Assembly: GCF_036320965.1 (NCBI RefSeq)
Contig: NC_092287.1
Span: 3,526,297 to 3,590,296 of the forward strand
Length of the DNA stretch: 64,000 bases
Direction of reading: 5' to 3'
Origin: Panulirus ornatus
Lineage: Eukaryota > Arthropoda > Malacostraca > Decapoda > Palinuridae
The notes beneath the pieces were generated by a model. It did not search any database and was not told the DNA's origin. It saw nothing but the letters and a program-made list of their open reading frames with translations. Both the position numbers and the translations under genes were made by a program. Below, in pieces: positions 50,249 to 61,570 of the stretch. Positions within the stretch are counted from its first letter, which is position 1. Every line of letters begins with the position of its first letter.

Positions 50249-50656
50249 TCAAGACGTCCCATTCCATCATTCGTGGTGTGTGTTTTGATTACGTCGTTAT
50301 AATACAGGGAAGGTAAACCATAAGTGAGCATGACTGAAGGGGTTTGGGTGTGGGTGGCGGGGGAAGAAGGAAATGACCACAGCGGCGTTCGTACAGTTTC
50401 ACCTGCATTCTTCGTACGTTCCCTTACATCACCTTGTAGTTTATGGGGGGGGTGGGGGGGTGAGGGTGGGGGGGGAATAGTTATAGAGAAGAATGGTATA
50501 TAATTTTTCCCTCTCGCTCTCCCCGTCCCTTCCCGCGCGCGTGCGTTCGTGGGGTGAAGATACATATAACTCACCCCATGTTTATATTAGTAAAGTCTTT
50601 GTTGTTTTCCGTGCGGATTGTGGGAATTGTATATGCCGTTTGAATTTTATAGGATT

Positions 50657-50658
<2 letters not shown>

Positions 50659-50736
<78 letters not shown>
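50659..50736. repeat. (TA)n array
   Basis: About 78 bases of TA. Confidence 0.98.
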
Positions 50737-51781
<1,045 letters not shown>

Positions 51782-51854
51782 CTGTAGTGTTCCATTGATA
51801 TAATGGAGATTTGTAATCAGACACATGCGTCTGTGAGGGTCTCTTTGTGGTTTG

Positions 51855-51858
<4 letters not shown>

Positions 51859-51930
<72 letters not shown>

Positions 51931-51932
51931 TG
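51859..51932. repeat. (GT)n array
   Basis: About 74 bases with TTT and A interruptions. Confidence 0.96.
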
Positions 51933-51954
51933 GTAGGAAGGTATGCAGTAAGGG

Positions 51955-52085
51955 ATATGACCCTTAGGTATCACGACCTAACCGTTAATATACTTGACCC
52001 TTAAAGGCTCAGGTACGTACGTCAAAGGGCTGAGTCATCACCACACCCAGGGGTCGTACCGTCGCTACGAAAGGGTCGTATTGTG
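51955..52085 (+). repeat. Foldback-like repeat, locus 13
   Basis: ATGACCCTTAGGTATCACGA, a centre TTGACCCTTAAAGGCTCAGG, GTCAAAGGGCTGAGTCATC, then right units GGGGTCGTACCGTCG and AAGGGTCGTA. Confidence 0.55.
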
Positions 52086-52129
52086 GGCGATGGTGGAACT
52101 AAACATCCTCTGCAACAGCAAGAAGTTGT

Positions 52130-52860
52130 TCACTATTAAATAACCCTCTGTACTAGGGAGAACCCATTTTTGAAAGTAGCCCTTATGCATAGGGAGAAAA
52201 TGTATGGTATTTAGGCTCTACTGTGGTTAGAAATGACCTTATGGGCTTTATACTGGTGAGAAACCATTTGAAAGCGAGGGTTTACGCCAGGAAGAAGACA
52301 TTTATAATGTGGCTTCTCTGCCAGGGAGAATCGTTTGATACTGTTGGTTTAAACTGTCCTGAAAACACGGGAAAAAAGGCTTTATATGAGTGAGAAGCCA
52401 CCCTAAAAAAAATAAAGCCTTAGCGTTAGTGACTTTAACCGAGTTGTTGATATTATATTCTTGGTCTCTACACCAGTGAGAAGCCATTTTTTTAAACTGG
52501 TTTCAACACAATTGATTCGAGCTCTGGCTCTCTACTCCAGTGAGAAACCTGGTTTCTACACCCTGGGAAAGGGAGAAAAATGTATGAAAAAGAGTCCTTT
52601 ACACTGGCAAGAAACCATTTAGAAAGTGGTTTCTACGTCAAGGAGAAACTAATTTGAAAGAATGACTGGTGAGAAGCCATTTTGAAACTGGTTTACGACA
52701 CGAATGACCAACCATATCACTGCTGTTGGCGCTTCCACCAGTGAGACACCATTGTACGGAAACTGGCGTCTGTGCACTGGGGAGATGCCCATTTAAAAGT
52801 TTGACCTCTGGTGAGAAGCCATTTTTCAACGTTTGGCCTCCGTGCTGTGAGGAGGAGGTA
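52130..52860 (+). repeat. Decayed tandem repeat resembling C2H2 linker (TGEKPF) DNA
   Basis: Variants of ACTGGTGAGAAACCATTTGA recur at least ten times (for example near 52254, 52470, 52540, 52605, 52664, 52812), usually followed by AACTGGTTTCTAC. The core translates as TGEKPF, the linker between C2H2 zinc fingers, but spacing is irregular and short, no Cys/His pairs survive, and stops are frequent. It may be a relic of a zinc-finger array or a chance resemblance. Confidence 0.5.
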
Positions 52861-53010
52861 ATGACTGAATCACCCCCCACCCCCTGTAGTTTCTCTTGAG
52901 GAGTTAAGAGACAGAGGTCACCTCAATGTTGACATTCATCTGTGTAGCTGAGGTCACTCTCACTCGACCTTGAGGACGTAGGATGTGCGAGATCCTGGGG
53001 TCATCTGACA

Positions 53011-53031
53011 TGTTGACGTCTCTAAGTATCT

Positions 53032-53072
<41 letters not shown>

Positions 53073-53100
53073 GGACGTGTTGACATCTCTAAGTATCTTG

Positions 53101-53133
<33 letters not shown>

Positions 53134-53190
53134 GGACGTGTTGACATCTCTAAGTATCTTGACGTGTGTGTGTGTGTGTGTTTCGAGCTG
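53011..53190. repeat. Compound tandem repeat with three (GT)n blocks
   Basis: A unit of about 64 bp (TGTTGACATCTCTAAGTATC, then TTGACG and (TG)n) is present three times; the GT blocks shorten from left to right. Confidence 0.9.
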
Positions 53191-53360
53191 GCAGATATCC
53201 GGGCGTCTAGAGACATTGATATGGTTGTGCGGCGGTGTGACAGCATATGTTGTGTTGTGTGGTACCATGTGGTATGGTACCATGTGGTGTGTTTGGGGTT
53301 GTGATACCATCACGAGTTGTGTGGTAGGCAGACACCATATGTCATGACGTTTCAGGTGGT

Positions 53361-53672
53361 TTGATATCTTGCTGTGTGACGTGTGCTGGGTCTGATATCT
53401 TGCTGTGTGACGTGTGCTGGGTCTGATATCTTGCTGTGTGACGAATGCTGGTTCTGATATCTTGCTGTGTGACGTGTGCTGGGTCTGATATCTTGCTGTG
53501 TGGCGTGTGCTGGTTCTGATATCTTGCTGTGTGTTGTGTGCTGGTTCTGATATCTTGCTGTGTGACGTGTGCTGGTTCTGATATCTTGCTGTGTGACGTG
53601 TGCTGGTTCTGATATCTTGCTGTGTGGCGTGTGCTGGTTCTGATATCTTGCTGTGTGGCGTGTGCTGGTTCT
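53361..53672. repeat. 31-bp minisatellite, about 10 units
   Basis: Unit GATATCTTGCTGTGTG(A/G)CG then TGTGCTGG(G/T)TCT, first at 53363 and 53394. It stays open on the minus strand as a repeating peptide, which is an artefact. Confidence 0.96.
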
Positions 53673-53868
53673 GATTATCGTTTTAGGGCGGCTCATGTTT
53701 CAAGGCTTTTATTCGTTTGATGTCGAGATAACACCATGATTCATGTGTCATGTCCTTCCTCTTTGGCATTATTATCTTGTGACAAATGGTCTGGTTGGGG
53801 ACTCGGGTCATGCCCAAATTGCACGGTGGCTCCTTGGCCGATGGCGCACTTCATCGTCAACACGTTCA

Positions 53869-54265
53869 TCAGTATCTTGACCTCAGATGATCAGCGCCTC
53901 GGTCAACAGCTTGACCTTAGGGCATCATCGCCTTCGTTAACATCAGATTATCAACGCCTCACTTAGTATCTTGACCTCAGATCACCAACAGCTTGACGTC
54001 AGGTCACCAACAGCTTGACCTCAGGTCACCAACAGCTTGACCTCAGGTCATCACCAGCTTGACCTCAGATCACCAACAGCTTGACCTCAGATCACCAACA
54101 GCTTGACCTCAGATCATCACCAGCTTGACCTCAGGTCATCACCAGCTTGACCTTAGGTCATCACCAGCTTGACCTCAGGTCATTACCAGCTTGACCTCAG
54201 GTCATTACCAGTTTGACCTCAGATCATCAACAGCTTGACCTCATCATCAAAGCCTTCATCAACAG
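53869..54265. repeat. 22-bp minisatellite carrying TGACCTCAGGTCA
   Basis: About 15 units of CAGCTTGACCTCAGGTCATC. Each good unit holds TGACCT and AGGTCA back to back with one base between (an everted pair of nuclear-receptor half-sites); some units have AGATCA instead. Confidence 0.93.
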
Positions 54266-54570
54266 CTTGAAATCGGAAGCAGCCAAAAGGCGTACTAACT
54301 TCTCCAATCTTCGTGCCAATAGGACCCTTATGTCCCCGCGACAGTAAGGTCATATTCCCCAACCAGGGGCACCCATCACCTGATCGTTATGTAGAGGTCA
54401 CAGGCTTTGGCCTGGTGTGTTGAAGATGTGGGTCCTGTTGTGTTGTGGGTGCGGTGTTTCGGAGGTCTGGCGTGTGTTGTAGTCGCTGGGGAATGATGGG
54501 GTTGGGGGTAGATGAGGGAGGGGCTGTGGTCGTAGTGGGAGGTGGTTGACGAGGTCGTTGAAGGTGGTTG

Positions 54571-54660
54571 TGTATGGTCAGGTCAAAGGTTAGGTCGTCA
54601 TACCTCAGGGGCCTTAGCGACGGGTTCAGAGAATTTACGGATCGTGGTCAGTGGTCGTTC

Positions 54661-54699
<39 letters not shown>

Positions 54700-54912
54700 G
54701 TGGGCCACAGTGTCCTCAAGGGTCGTACGACCGGTCTCCAGGGGTCACGTTCTTGTGATAGCGTCGTTCCCCGGTGCTCAAGGGTTGTACCGTCATCCTC
54801 AAGGCTCGTTCCTTCATTCTCAAGGGTCGTTCCCTCATTCTCAAGGGTCGTTCCGTCATCCTCAAGGGTCGTTCCTTCGTCCTCAAGGGTCGTCCCGTCG
54901 TTCTCAAGGTGT
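54571..54912 (-). repeat. Foldback-like repeat, locus 14 (interrupted, long right arm)
   Basis: Centre TGGTCAGGTCAAAGGTTAGG then GTCGTCATACC at 54576-54606, an interruption holding a (GTT)n tract, then about nine right units at 21-bp spacing (AAGGGTCGTTCCGTCATCCT and variants) ending against (TA)n. Confidence 0.7.
54661..54699. repeat. (GTT)n array
   Basis: 13 triplets inside foldback locus 14. Confidence 0.97.

Positions 54913-54914
<2 letters not shown>

Positions 54915-54970
<56 letters not shown>
54915..54970. repeat. (TA)n array
   Basis: About 56 bases of TA abutting the right arm of foldback locus 14. Confidence 0.98.
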
Positions 54971-54973
<3 letters not shown>

Positions 54974-55147
54974 ATCAAAACTCGTCTCTTTATAACTCTC
55001 CCCACTCACCAACCCACCATGTTGGCTGGTGGTTAGAGACCGCAAGGTTAAGAACTTCACAGCGAAGGCAACCTTGCCCTCCATATATTTTACTCCCAGC
55101 GCGCTGACTTAAGGCTTAAGTGCAGATTTAAGTACATAAGTAACCTC

Positions 55148-55150
<3 letters not shown>

Positions 55151-55190
<40 letters not shown>
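55151..55190. repeat. (CT)n array
   Basis: About 40 bases of CT. Confidence 0.96.
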
Positions 55191-55193
<3 letters not shown>

Positions 55194-55289
55194 GTGTAGT
55201 GCCCACAACAACAATAATAACCACCACCTCCCCCTCCCTCTGAACCCTCCTTAAAAGGGAGGGAGTTCCGTGTTAATTCAGTAAACAGC

Positions 55290-55400
55290 TGATCGACGAG
55301 TGAAGACGCTCCGCGCCCTCAGTGGCTCCCGTTGTTTACGTTCTTGGACGCGCGCGCGTCTTGGCCAAGATGGCCGCCGTTGACCGTTCGCGCATGAATC
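55290..55400 (+). promoter_or_regulatory. CpG-rich segment with a YY1-type motif, possible promoter
   Basis: A dense CpG patch (GGACGCGCGCGCGTC) leads into CAAGATGGCCGCC at 55366-55378, which matches the YY1 consensus often found just downstream of transcription starts. The ATG in that motif opens a frame of about 37 codons with no recognised domain. No downstream exon was found, so a promoter for an unseen or non-coding transcript is only a possibility. Confidence 0.35.
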
Positions 55401-55525
55401 CTGGATTCGTATTTTACATAGATTTTTTTTTTGTTTTTGTCTCAGTTATTTGTTCATGTGCAACTTATTGGAATGAAAATTAGCGTAGGTGTGTGTTTGT
55501 GCGTCTGTATGTATGAATTTATGTA

Positions 55526-55531
<6 letters not shown>

Positions 55532-55582
<51 letters not shown>
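55532..55582. repeat. (GA)n array
   Basis: About 51 bases of GA. Confidence 0.97.
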
Positions 55583-55584
<2 letters not shown>

Positions 55585-55796
55585 GTGCACACTATTCCTC
55601 ACACCATTTCCACATAGGTCGATGACTGTTTACTGTTGTGAATACAGTAGTGTAGTGTGTGTGTGTCTGATAATGATCTTGGTGTATTGTAGCTGCTGAT
55701 AGCCTCTTCTTTCATGAGCCCACTTCTTTCATCAGCCACTTCTTTCACCGACCTGCAACCCCACACCTGTGGTGAAAGGCTTCCTTCATCCCGCAG

Positions 55797-56004
<208 letters not shown>

Positions 56005-56183
56005 ACTCCTTGTTTATCCAGGGGAAGGTCTTTTACCCCTTCCTTGCCTTCTGTGAGAAAGGTGACCTCAATATCTACACCCCCCTCTCTCACCTTTGCC
56101 TTACCCCTCCCCCCATTGGAATCCACCGAGCGCCCGATCCTTGCTTGCGCTAACATGCTGTGCTCACTTGTTAATTTCTTTCC

Positions 56184-56186
<3 letters not shown>

Positions 56187-56263
<77 letters not shown>
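56187..56263. repeat. (TA)n array at the 5' end of LINE copy 3
   Basis: About 77 bases of TA joined directly to the inverted LINE segment. Confidence 0.97.
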
Positions 56264-56265
<2 letters not shown>

Positions 56266-57544
56266 ACTCTATCATATGCCTTCTCCAGATCCATAAATGC
56301 TACATACAAATCCATTTGCTCTGTGGAAGGTATTAAGAATATATGGTGTGGGAGGCAAGTTGTTAGAAGCAGTGAAAAGTTTTTATCGAGGATGTAAGGC
56401 ATGTGTACGTGTAGGAAGAGAGGAAAGTGATTGGTTCTCAGTGAATGTAGGTTTGCGGCAGGGGTGTGTGATGTCTCCATGGTTGTTTAATTTGTTTATG
56501 GATGGGGTTGTTAGGGAGGTAAATGCAAGAGTCCTGGAAAGAGGGGCAAGTATGAAGTCTGTTGGGGATGAGAGAGCTTGGGAAGTGAGTCAGTTGTTGT
56601 TCGCTGATGATACAGCGCTGGTGGCTGATTCATGTGAGAAACTGCAGAAGCTGGTGACTGAGTTTGGTAAAGTGTGTGGAAGAAGAAAGTTAAGATTAAA
56701 TGTGAATAAGAGCAAGGTTATTAGGTACAGTAGGGTTGAGGGTCAAGTCAATTGGGAGGTGAGTTTGAATGGAGAAAAACTGGAGGAAGTGAAGTGTTTT
56801 AGATATCTGGGAGTGGATCTGTCAGCGGATGGAACCATGGAAGCGGAAGTGGATCATAGGGTGGGGGAGGGGGCGAAAATTTTGGGAGCCTTGAAAAATG
56901 TGTGGAAGTCGAGAACATTATCTCGGAAAGCAAAAATGGGTATGTTTGAAGGAATAGTGGTTCCAACAATGTTGTATGGTTGCGAGGCGTGGGCTATGGA
57001 TAGAGTTGTGCGCAGGAGGATGGATGTGCTGGAAATGAGATGTTTGAGGACAATGTGTGGTGTGAGGTGGTTTGATCGAGTAAGTAACGTAAGGGTAAGA
57101 GAGATGTGTGGAAATAAAAAGAGCGTGGTTGAGAGAGCAGAAGAGGGTGTTTTGAAATGGTTTGGGCACATGGAGAGAATGAGTGAGGAAAGATTGACCA
57201 AGAGGATATATGTGTCGGAGGTGGAGGGAACGAGGAGAAGAGGGAGACCAAATTGGAGGTGGAAAGATGGAGTGAAAAAGATTTTGTGTGATCGGGGCCT
57301 GAACATGCAGGAGGGTGAAAGGAGGGCAAGGAATAGAGTGAATTGGAGCGATGTGGTATACAGGGGTTGACGTGCTGTCAGTGGATTGAATCAAGGCATG
57401 TGAAGCGTCTGGGGTAAACCATGGAAAGCTGTGTAGGTATGTATATTTGCGTGTGTGGACGTGTGTATGTACGTGTGTATGGGGGTTGGGCCATTTCTTT
57501 CGTCTGTTTCCTCGCGCTACCTCGCAAACGCGGGAGACAGCCAC

Positions 57545-57575
<31 letters not shown>
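56264..57575 (+). mobile_element. RTE-like LINE copy 3, 5'-truncated with 5' inversion
   Basis: Left part 56264-56317 is on the minus strand and encodes MDLYVAFMDLEKAYDRVD, an RT block. From 56318 on the plus strand continues with ALWKVLRIYGVGGKLLEA, the block that normally follows it within a few residues. The element then runs through RT and the C-terminal domain to TGA at 57370, a 3' UTR, GCTACCTCGCAAACGCGGGA and a poly(A) tail (57553-57575) fused to (TA)n. Confidence 0.9.
56318..57370 (+). CDS. Reverse transcriptase, C-terminal two thirds, LINE copy 3
   Basis: Genuine LINE coding begins at GCT 56318 (ALWKVLRIYG); the ATG at 56297 lies in the inverted segment. In the frame counted from 56297, LRQGCVMSPWLFNLFMDG is at about residues 53-70 (RT motif with QG and SP), FADDTALVAD at 102-111 (catalytic FADD), FRYLGVDLSADGTM follows, then LYGCEAWAMDRVV, the VLKWFGHMERMSEERL block and GRPNWRWKDGVKKIL. 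No stops or frameshifts. The endonuclease and the first RT blocks are missing. The element class is inferred as RTE-like from block order and the short simple-repeat 3' end; another non-LTR clade is possible. Confidence 0.87.
   Translation, partial: ALWKVLRIYGVGGKLLEAVKSFYRGCKACVRVGREESDWFSVNVGLRQGCVMSPWLFNLFMDGVVREVNARVLERGASMKSVGDERAWEVSQLLFADDTALVADSCEKLQKLVTEFGKVCGRRKLRLNVNKSKVIRYSRVEGQVNWEVSLNGEKLEEVKCFRYLGVDLSADGTMEAEVDHRVGEGAKILGALKNVWKSRTLSRKAKMGMFEGIVVPTMLYGCEAWAMDRVVRRRMDVLEMRCLRTMCGVRWFDRVSNVRVREMCGNKKSVVERAEEGVLKWFGHMERMSEERLTKRIYVSEVEGTRRRGRPNWRWKDGVKKILCDRGLNMQEGERRARNRVNWSDVVYRG

Positions 57576-57617
<42 letters not shown>
57576..57617. repeat. (TA)n array at the 3' end of LINE copy 3
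   Basis: TA repeat directly after poly(A). Confidence 0.96.
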
Positions 57618-57620
<3 letters not shown>

Positions 57621-58879
57621 GCAAAAGTATACAGTGTGCATTTATTACTAATAGCAAAGGCGTGTAGACTTAAAAAAAGATTTAGATCATCTTGCGGTAA
57701 TTGAAGATTCAGGATGTACTATATAATAAGAAAGTTATGCAGAAAGACATCTATTTCCATCACCTGTCGCATCCTTCCTGCCACCTGGTGAGCGTAAGCA
57801 GCATCACTTGAGCTCATTGATGGAGAAGTCGTGTTAAGTGTCCCGGTGAGGCAAGTGGCGAGTCTTGGTATCTCAGACTCACGGTTGTGATTGGCTGTCG
57901 GGCGCCCACAGCCCGTCTCAGGGTCACGCTCTGATTGGCTCTATGGCGCCCAAAAGGTTCGTTGCCATAAGTGTCTGTTTGTTTCTCTTGTTGAGAGGTA
58001 AGTTTCGTGTTTATATCACCAGTTGTGGGTTCTTGGGTGGTCTTAAATTACTATTATAAGTTTCTTTTAGCAATTCATTATTATACACTTTACTCCCCGA
58101 GTTCAGTGAGAGTAGAATTATTTTACCATCCAGGTTAAGATTTACGTAATCTGAGGCAGAGCGATAATGTAATCATTGTTTCTAAGTTTCAAGTTCTAAG
58201 GCTATGTATTTAGGGTGACGCCATGATTAACAGAACGATGTTTTTTTCTTTTTCATCAAAGAACCAGGACGGTATTTATAGTTCACGTTCCCAAGATTGC
58301 CCTCAAGAAAATGACTGGTAAGGATACTTCATTTAAAATGATTCACACACACACGTGAAACCACACTCCCCAGACATACACGAGTCACACACTCTCTCTC
58401 GTATGTGAAGCCACACACCCCCAGACATACACGAGTCATGCTTTCTCGTCTACGCTTGGCACTTCACGCATCTAAACACCGATTCAGCAAGGGGCCAAAA
58501 CCCCTCGAGTCCATGCGATGCAACGAACGCTTATTGCTCACTTGCCTTGTGCATTTCTCCCTGACAGACGCTTCTGTTCTCATAAGATGCCATCACACCA
58601 TCAGCGTACTTTATGACCCTTGGTTCCGACTAGTGGACGTGGCTGGCTTCCTGAGCGCTTGTGTATTTATCCATTGTTATAGTCCTGGTAGGGAGTTACA
58701 CGTTCGAGTGGCTCCACCTCCCGATCTTTCACTTCCATACAGCCCTGTTGTCTCCTGATCCACGCACCTGAAAACGGGTGTGGTGTCTGGCACTAGGGAG
58801 TTCGTCTCCCTTTACAGTTCCCCTTTGTTGGAGCTGAAGCAACAAGTCAGTTAGAGTACATCCTCCTAAATCCCTTTCA
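57618..58879. other. No gene recognised
   Basis: A duplicated segment with CCCCAGACATACACGAGTCA occurs near 58367 and 58418. GTGGACGTGGCTGGCTTCCT then GAGCG near 58633 also occurs near 37063, so a dispersed repeat fragment is present. Confidence 0.4.
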
Positions 58880-58897
58880 CACAGACACAGACACACA

Positions 58898-58961
<64 letters not shown>
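58880..58961. repeat. (CA)n array
   Basis: About 80 bases with CAGA interruptions at the left. Confidence 0.97.
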
Positions 58962-58962
<1 letters not shown>

Positions 58963-59528
58963 TCCTGCAGCTCATGTCTTGCTGGATGATACTTGTTTAT
59001 CAAGGCCTTCCTTTATCGTGTCCTACGTCCATGATATTATATTTATTGTAGTTTTGTAAATGGAACAAGTTTGGAGTTTGTCAGGGTCCCCTCGTAGGTT
59101 GATGCAATCTCCCACCTTAGTCGTGTTCAGATGTTGCGTCCAGTCCCTCTGGCGACATATACGTCAGTCAAGAAGGGTGATGGTTGCAGGATCTAGCCCA
59201 GCGGCTTGTGACCAACCCTATTGTCCATTTCGATAGTCTCCACCGACATGCGTCCTGTGTTCCATTTCCACTGAGAGTTAGGCTGTCTCCTCCTTATTCT
59301 TCTCAGAAGACTCAGCTTCGTTTTCTGTTTGGTACGGTGTCAAATGCCGTATTACAGCATTTACGTATAGACATAGTCCACTTACCCTTCTCGTCTTTCC
59401 AAAACTGAGCTCACTCTCTATTAGACGTCGAAACTCATTTTGTAAAAGATCTGATGAAAAGGAATAAAGTTATGAATGTAATACTTCCCCTTATGTGCCC
59501 CGCTGTGTTCATCCTGGTGCTGAGACAT

Positions 59529-59532
<4 letters not shown>
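58962..59532. other. No gene recognised
   Basis: Ordinary-complexity DNA with a 74-codon frame (59184-59408) that matches nothing I know. Confidence 0.35.

Positions 59533-59610
<78 letters not shown>
59533..59610. repeat. (CT)n array
   Basis: About 78 bases of CT. Confidence 0.98.
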
Positions 59611-59614
<4 letters not shown>

Positions 59615-59825
59615 CTCTTTCTCAGCTTAACTTGTCAAACCTTTTTGGCTCGTCACTCACGGTTATTTTAAGGAGCTCAGTAGCTGTCAGCCCTCAACCC
59701 CTACTCAAGGTTAAACCCATTTTCCCATAAATACCTTTGAGATCATCAGAGCTGCTGAAAAGATTGTCTTGTTACTTTGTGGAGAGTGAAGGGTGGATGG
59801 ACGAGAGAGGCACCCTCTTTAACCC

Positions 59826-59920
59826 CGGCGCACGACGGCACGACCCCTGGAGCACGATGGTACGACCCCTGGAGCACGACGGTACGACCCATTAGAACGA
59901 CCGTACGACCCTTGAGAGAG
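59826..59920 (+). repeat. Foldback-like repeat, locus 15 (left arm)
   Basis: Four units: GCGCACGACGGCACGACCCC, GAGCACGATGGTACGACCCC, GAGCACGACGGTACGACCCA and GAACGACCGTACGACCC. These are very close to consensus. Confidence 0.7.
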
Positions 59921-60046
59921 GAAAATGAACGTTATTCGATGGTGATTGGTGCTGAAGATGACGTGATTATGACCATTTCACTCACCCCCTTCCATCATCC
60001 CCTGTTGTCCATTCCATACTGTGTGGGGAGGAGAGAGAAAGGGCCC

Positions 60047-60875
60047 GCTATCACCCCGCCTGAGTGTGGGCCCCCCACTGTCACCCTCCCATAGTGTGTG
60101 GGGTCCCCACTATCACCCTCCCATAGTGTGTGGGGTCCCCACTATCACCCTCCCATAGTGTGTGGGGTCTCTACTATCACCCTCCCATAGTGTGTGGGGT
60201 CTCTACTATCACCCTCCCATAGTGTGTGGGGTCTCTACTATCACCCTCCCATAGTGTGTGGGGTCTCTACTATCACCCTCCCATAGTGTGTGGGGTCTCT
60301 GCTATCACCCTCCCATAGTGTGTGGGGTCCCCACTATCACCCTCCCATAGTTTGTGGGGTCCCCACTATCACCCTCCCATAGTGTGTGGGGTCCCCACTA
60401 TCACCCTCCCATAGTGTGTGGGGTCCCCACTATCACCCTCCCATAGTGTGTGGGGTCTCTACTATCACCCTCCCATAGTGTGTGGGGTCTCTACTATCAC
60501 CCTCCCATAGTGTGTGGGGTCTCTACTATCACCCTCCCATAGTGTGTGGGGTCTCTACTATCACCCTCCCATAGTGTGTGGGGTCTCTACTATCACCCTC
60601 CCATAGTGTGTAGGGTCTCTGCTATCACCCTCCCATAGTGTGTGGGGTCCCCACTATCACCCTCCCATAGTTTGTGGGGTCCCCACTATCACCCTCCCAT
60701 AGTGTGTGGGGTCCCCACTATCACCCTCCCATAGTGTGTGGGGTCTCTACTATCACCCTCCCATAGTGTGTGGGGTCTCTACTATCACCCTCCCATAGTG
60801 TGTGGGGTCTCTACTATCACCCTCCCATAGTGTGTGGGGTCCCCACTATCACCCTCCCATGGCGTGGGAGCTCCC
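60047..60875. repeat. 32-bp minisatellite with 320-bp higher-order period
   Basis: About 25 units of CTATCACCCTCCCATAGTG then TGTGGGGTC(TCT/CCC)A. A rare TCTCTGCT unit at 60301 recurs at 60621 and a rare ATAGTTTGTGG unit at 60351 recurs at 60671, so ten units have been duplicated as a block. Confidence 0.97.
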
Positions 60876-60989
60876 TCCCCTCCCCACAGTGTAAGACACC
60901 CTCCCCCTTCACTTGCTATATCCTCCCAGGCACGCTGGCCATGACTCCCACATGCCACGGGCGCCACCATGCTGCTCCTCCCGCAACTC

Positions 60990-61139
60990 TCGTTTTCAGT
61001 TTTCTAAAGAAGGAACAGAGGAGGGGGCCAAGTGAGGATGTTCCCTCCTAACGCTACCTCGCTAACGCTGGAAATGGCGAATAGTATGAAAAAGAAGAGA
61101 AAAAAGGGAAAAGATAGAAAAAAAAGAAAGGAAAAAAAG

Positions 61140-61141
<2 letters not shown>
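60990..61141 (+). repeat. SINE-like family A copy ending in (TA)n
   Basis: TTTCTAAAGAAGGAACAGAG, GGGGGCCAAGTGAGGATG, TAACGCTACCTCGCTAACGC and AATGGCGAATAGTATGAAAA, an A/G-rich tail, then TA repeats. It lacks the GGCCCAGTCCTCTGTTC block of other copies. Confidence 0.75.

Positions 61142-61192
<51 letters not shown>
61142..61192. repeat. (TA)n array
   Basis: About 51 bases of TA at the tail of the SINE-like copy. Confidence 0.97.
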
Positions 61193-61194
<2 letters not shown>

Positions 61195-61345
61195 GTGTTA
61201 AGTCATGTAAGATGAAGGGTCAAGGATGGCAGGAATCTTGGGGGAACAACTTCTTGTTCACGTCGTCCCCCTCTCCCCCTCACACGTCAGGGAGGGAGGC
61301 ATACGCTGCGGCAGCGCGTAGCGTCAGACACCCCCCCCCCCCCTG

Positions 61346-61570
61346 CCATTGTATCAGTCCGTGTGGCACTGTTGTAGTACCATGTACATCGCCGTGTGGC
61401 AGTGTTGTAGTACCATGTACATCGCCGTGTGGCAGTGTTGTAGTACATGTACATCGTCGTGTGGCACTGTTGTAGTATCATGTACATCGCCGTGTAGCAC
61501 TGTTGTAGTATCATGTACATCGTCGTGTGGCACTGTACATCGTCGTGTGGCACTGTTGTAGTACATCTAC
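61346..61570. repeat. 33-bp minisatellite
   Basis: About seven units of CATGTACATCGCCGTGTGGC then A(G/C)TGTTGTAGTAC, with 29-33-bp spacing and one 19-bp short unit. Confidence 0.92.

Noticed and set aside
53352..53696. 114-codon minus-strand frame with a repeated TRHTARYQNQH peptide
   Set aside because: A 31-bp minisatellite; the peptide repeat is imposed by the DNA repeat, with no start context or family match.
56854..57544. Minus-strand frames of 111-208 codons
   Set aside because: Antisense shadows of the LINE reverse transcriptase.
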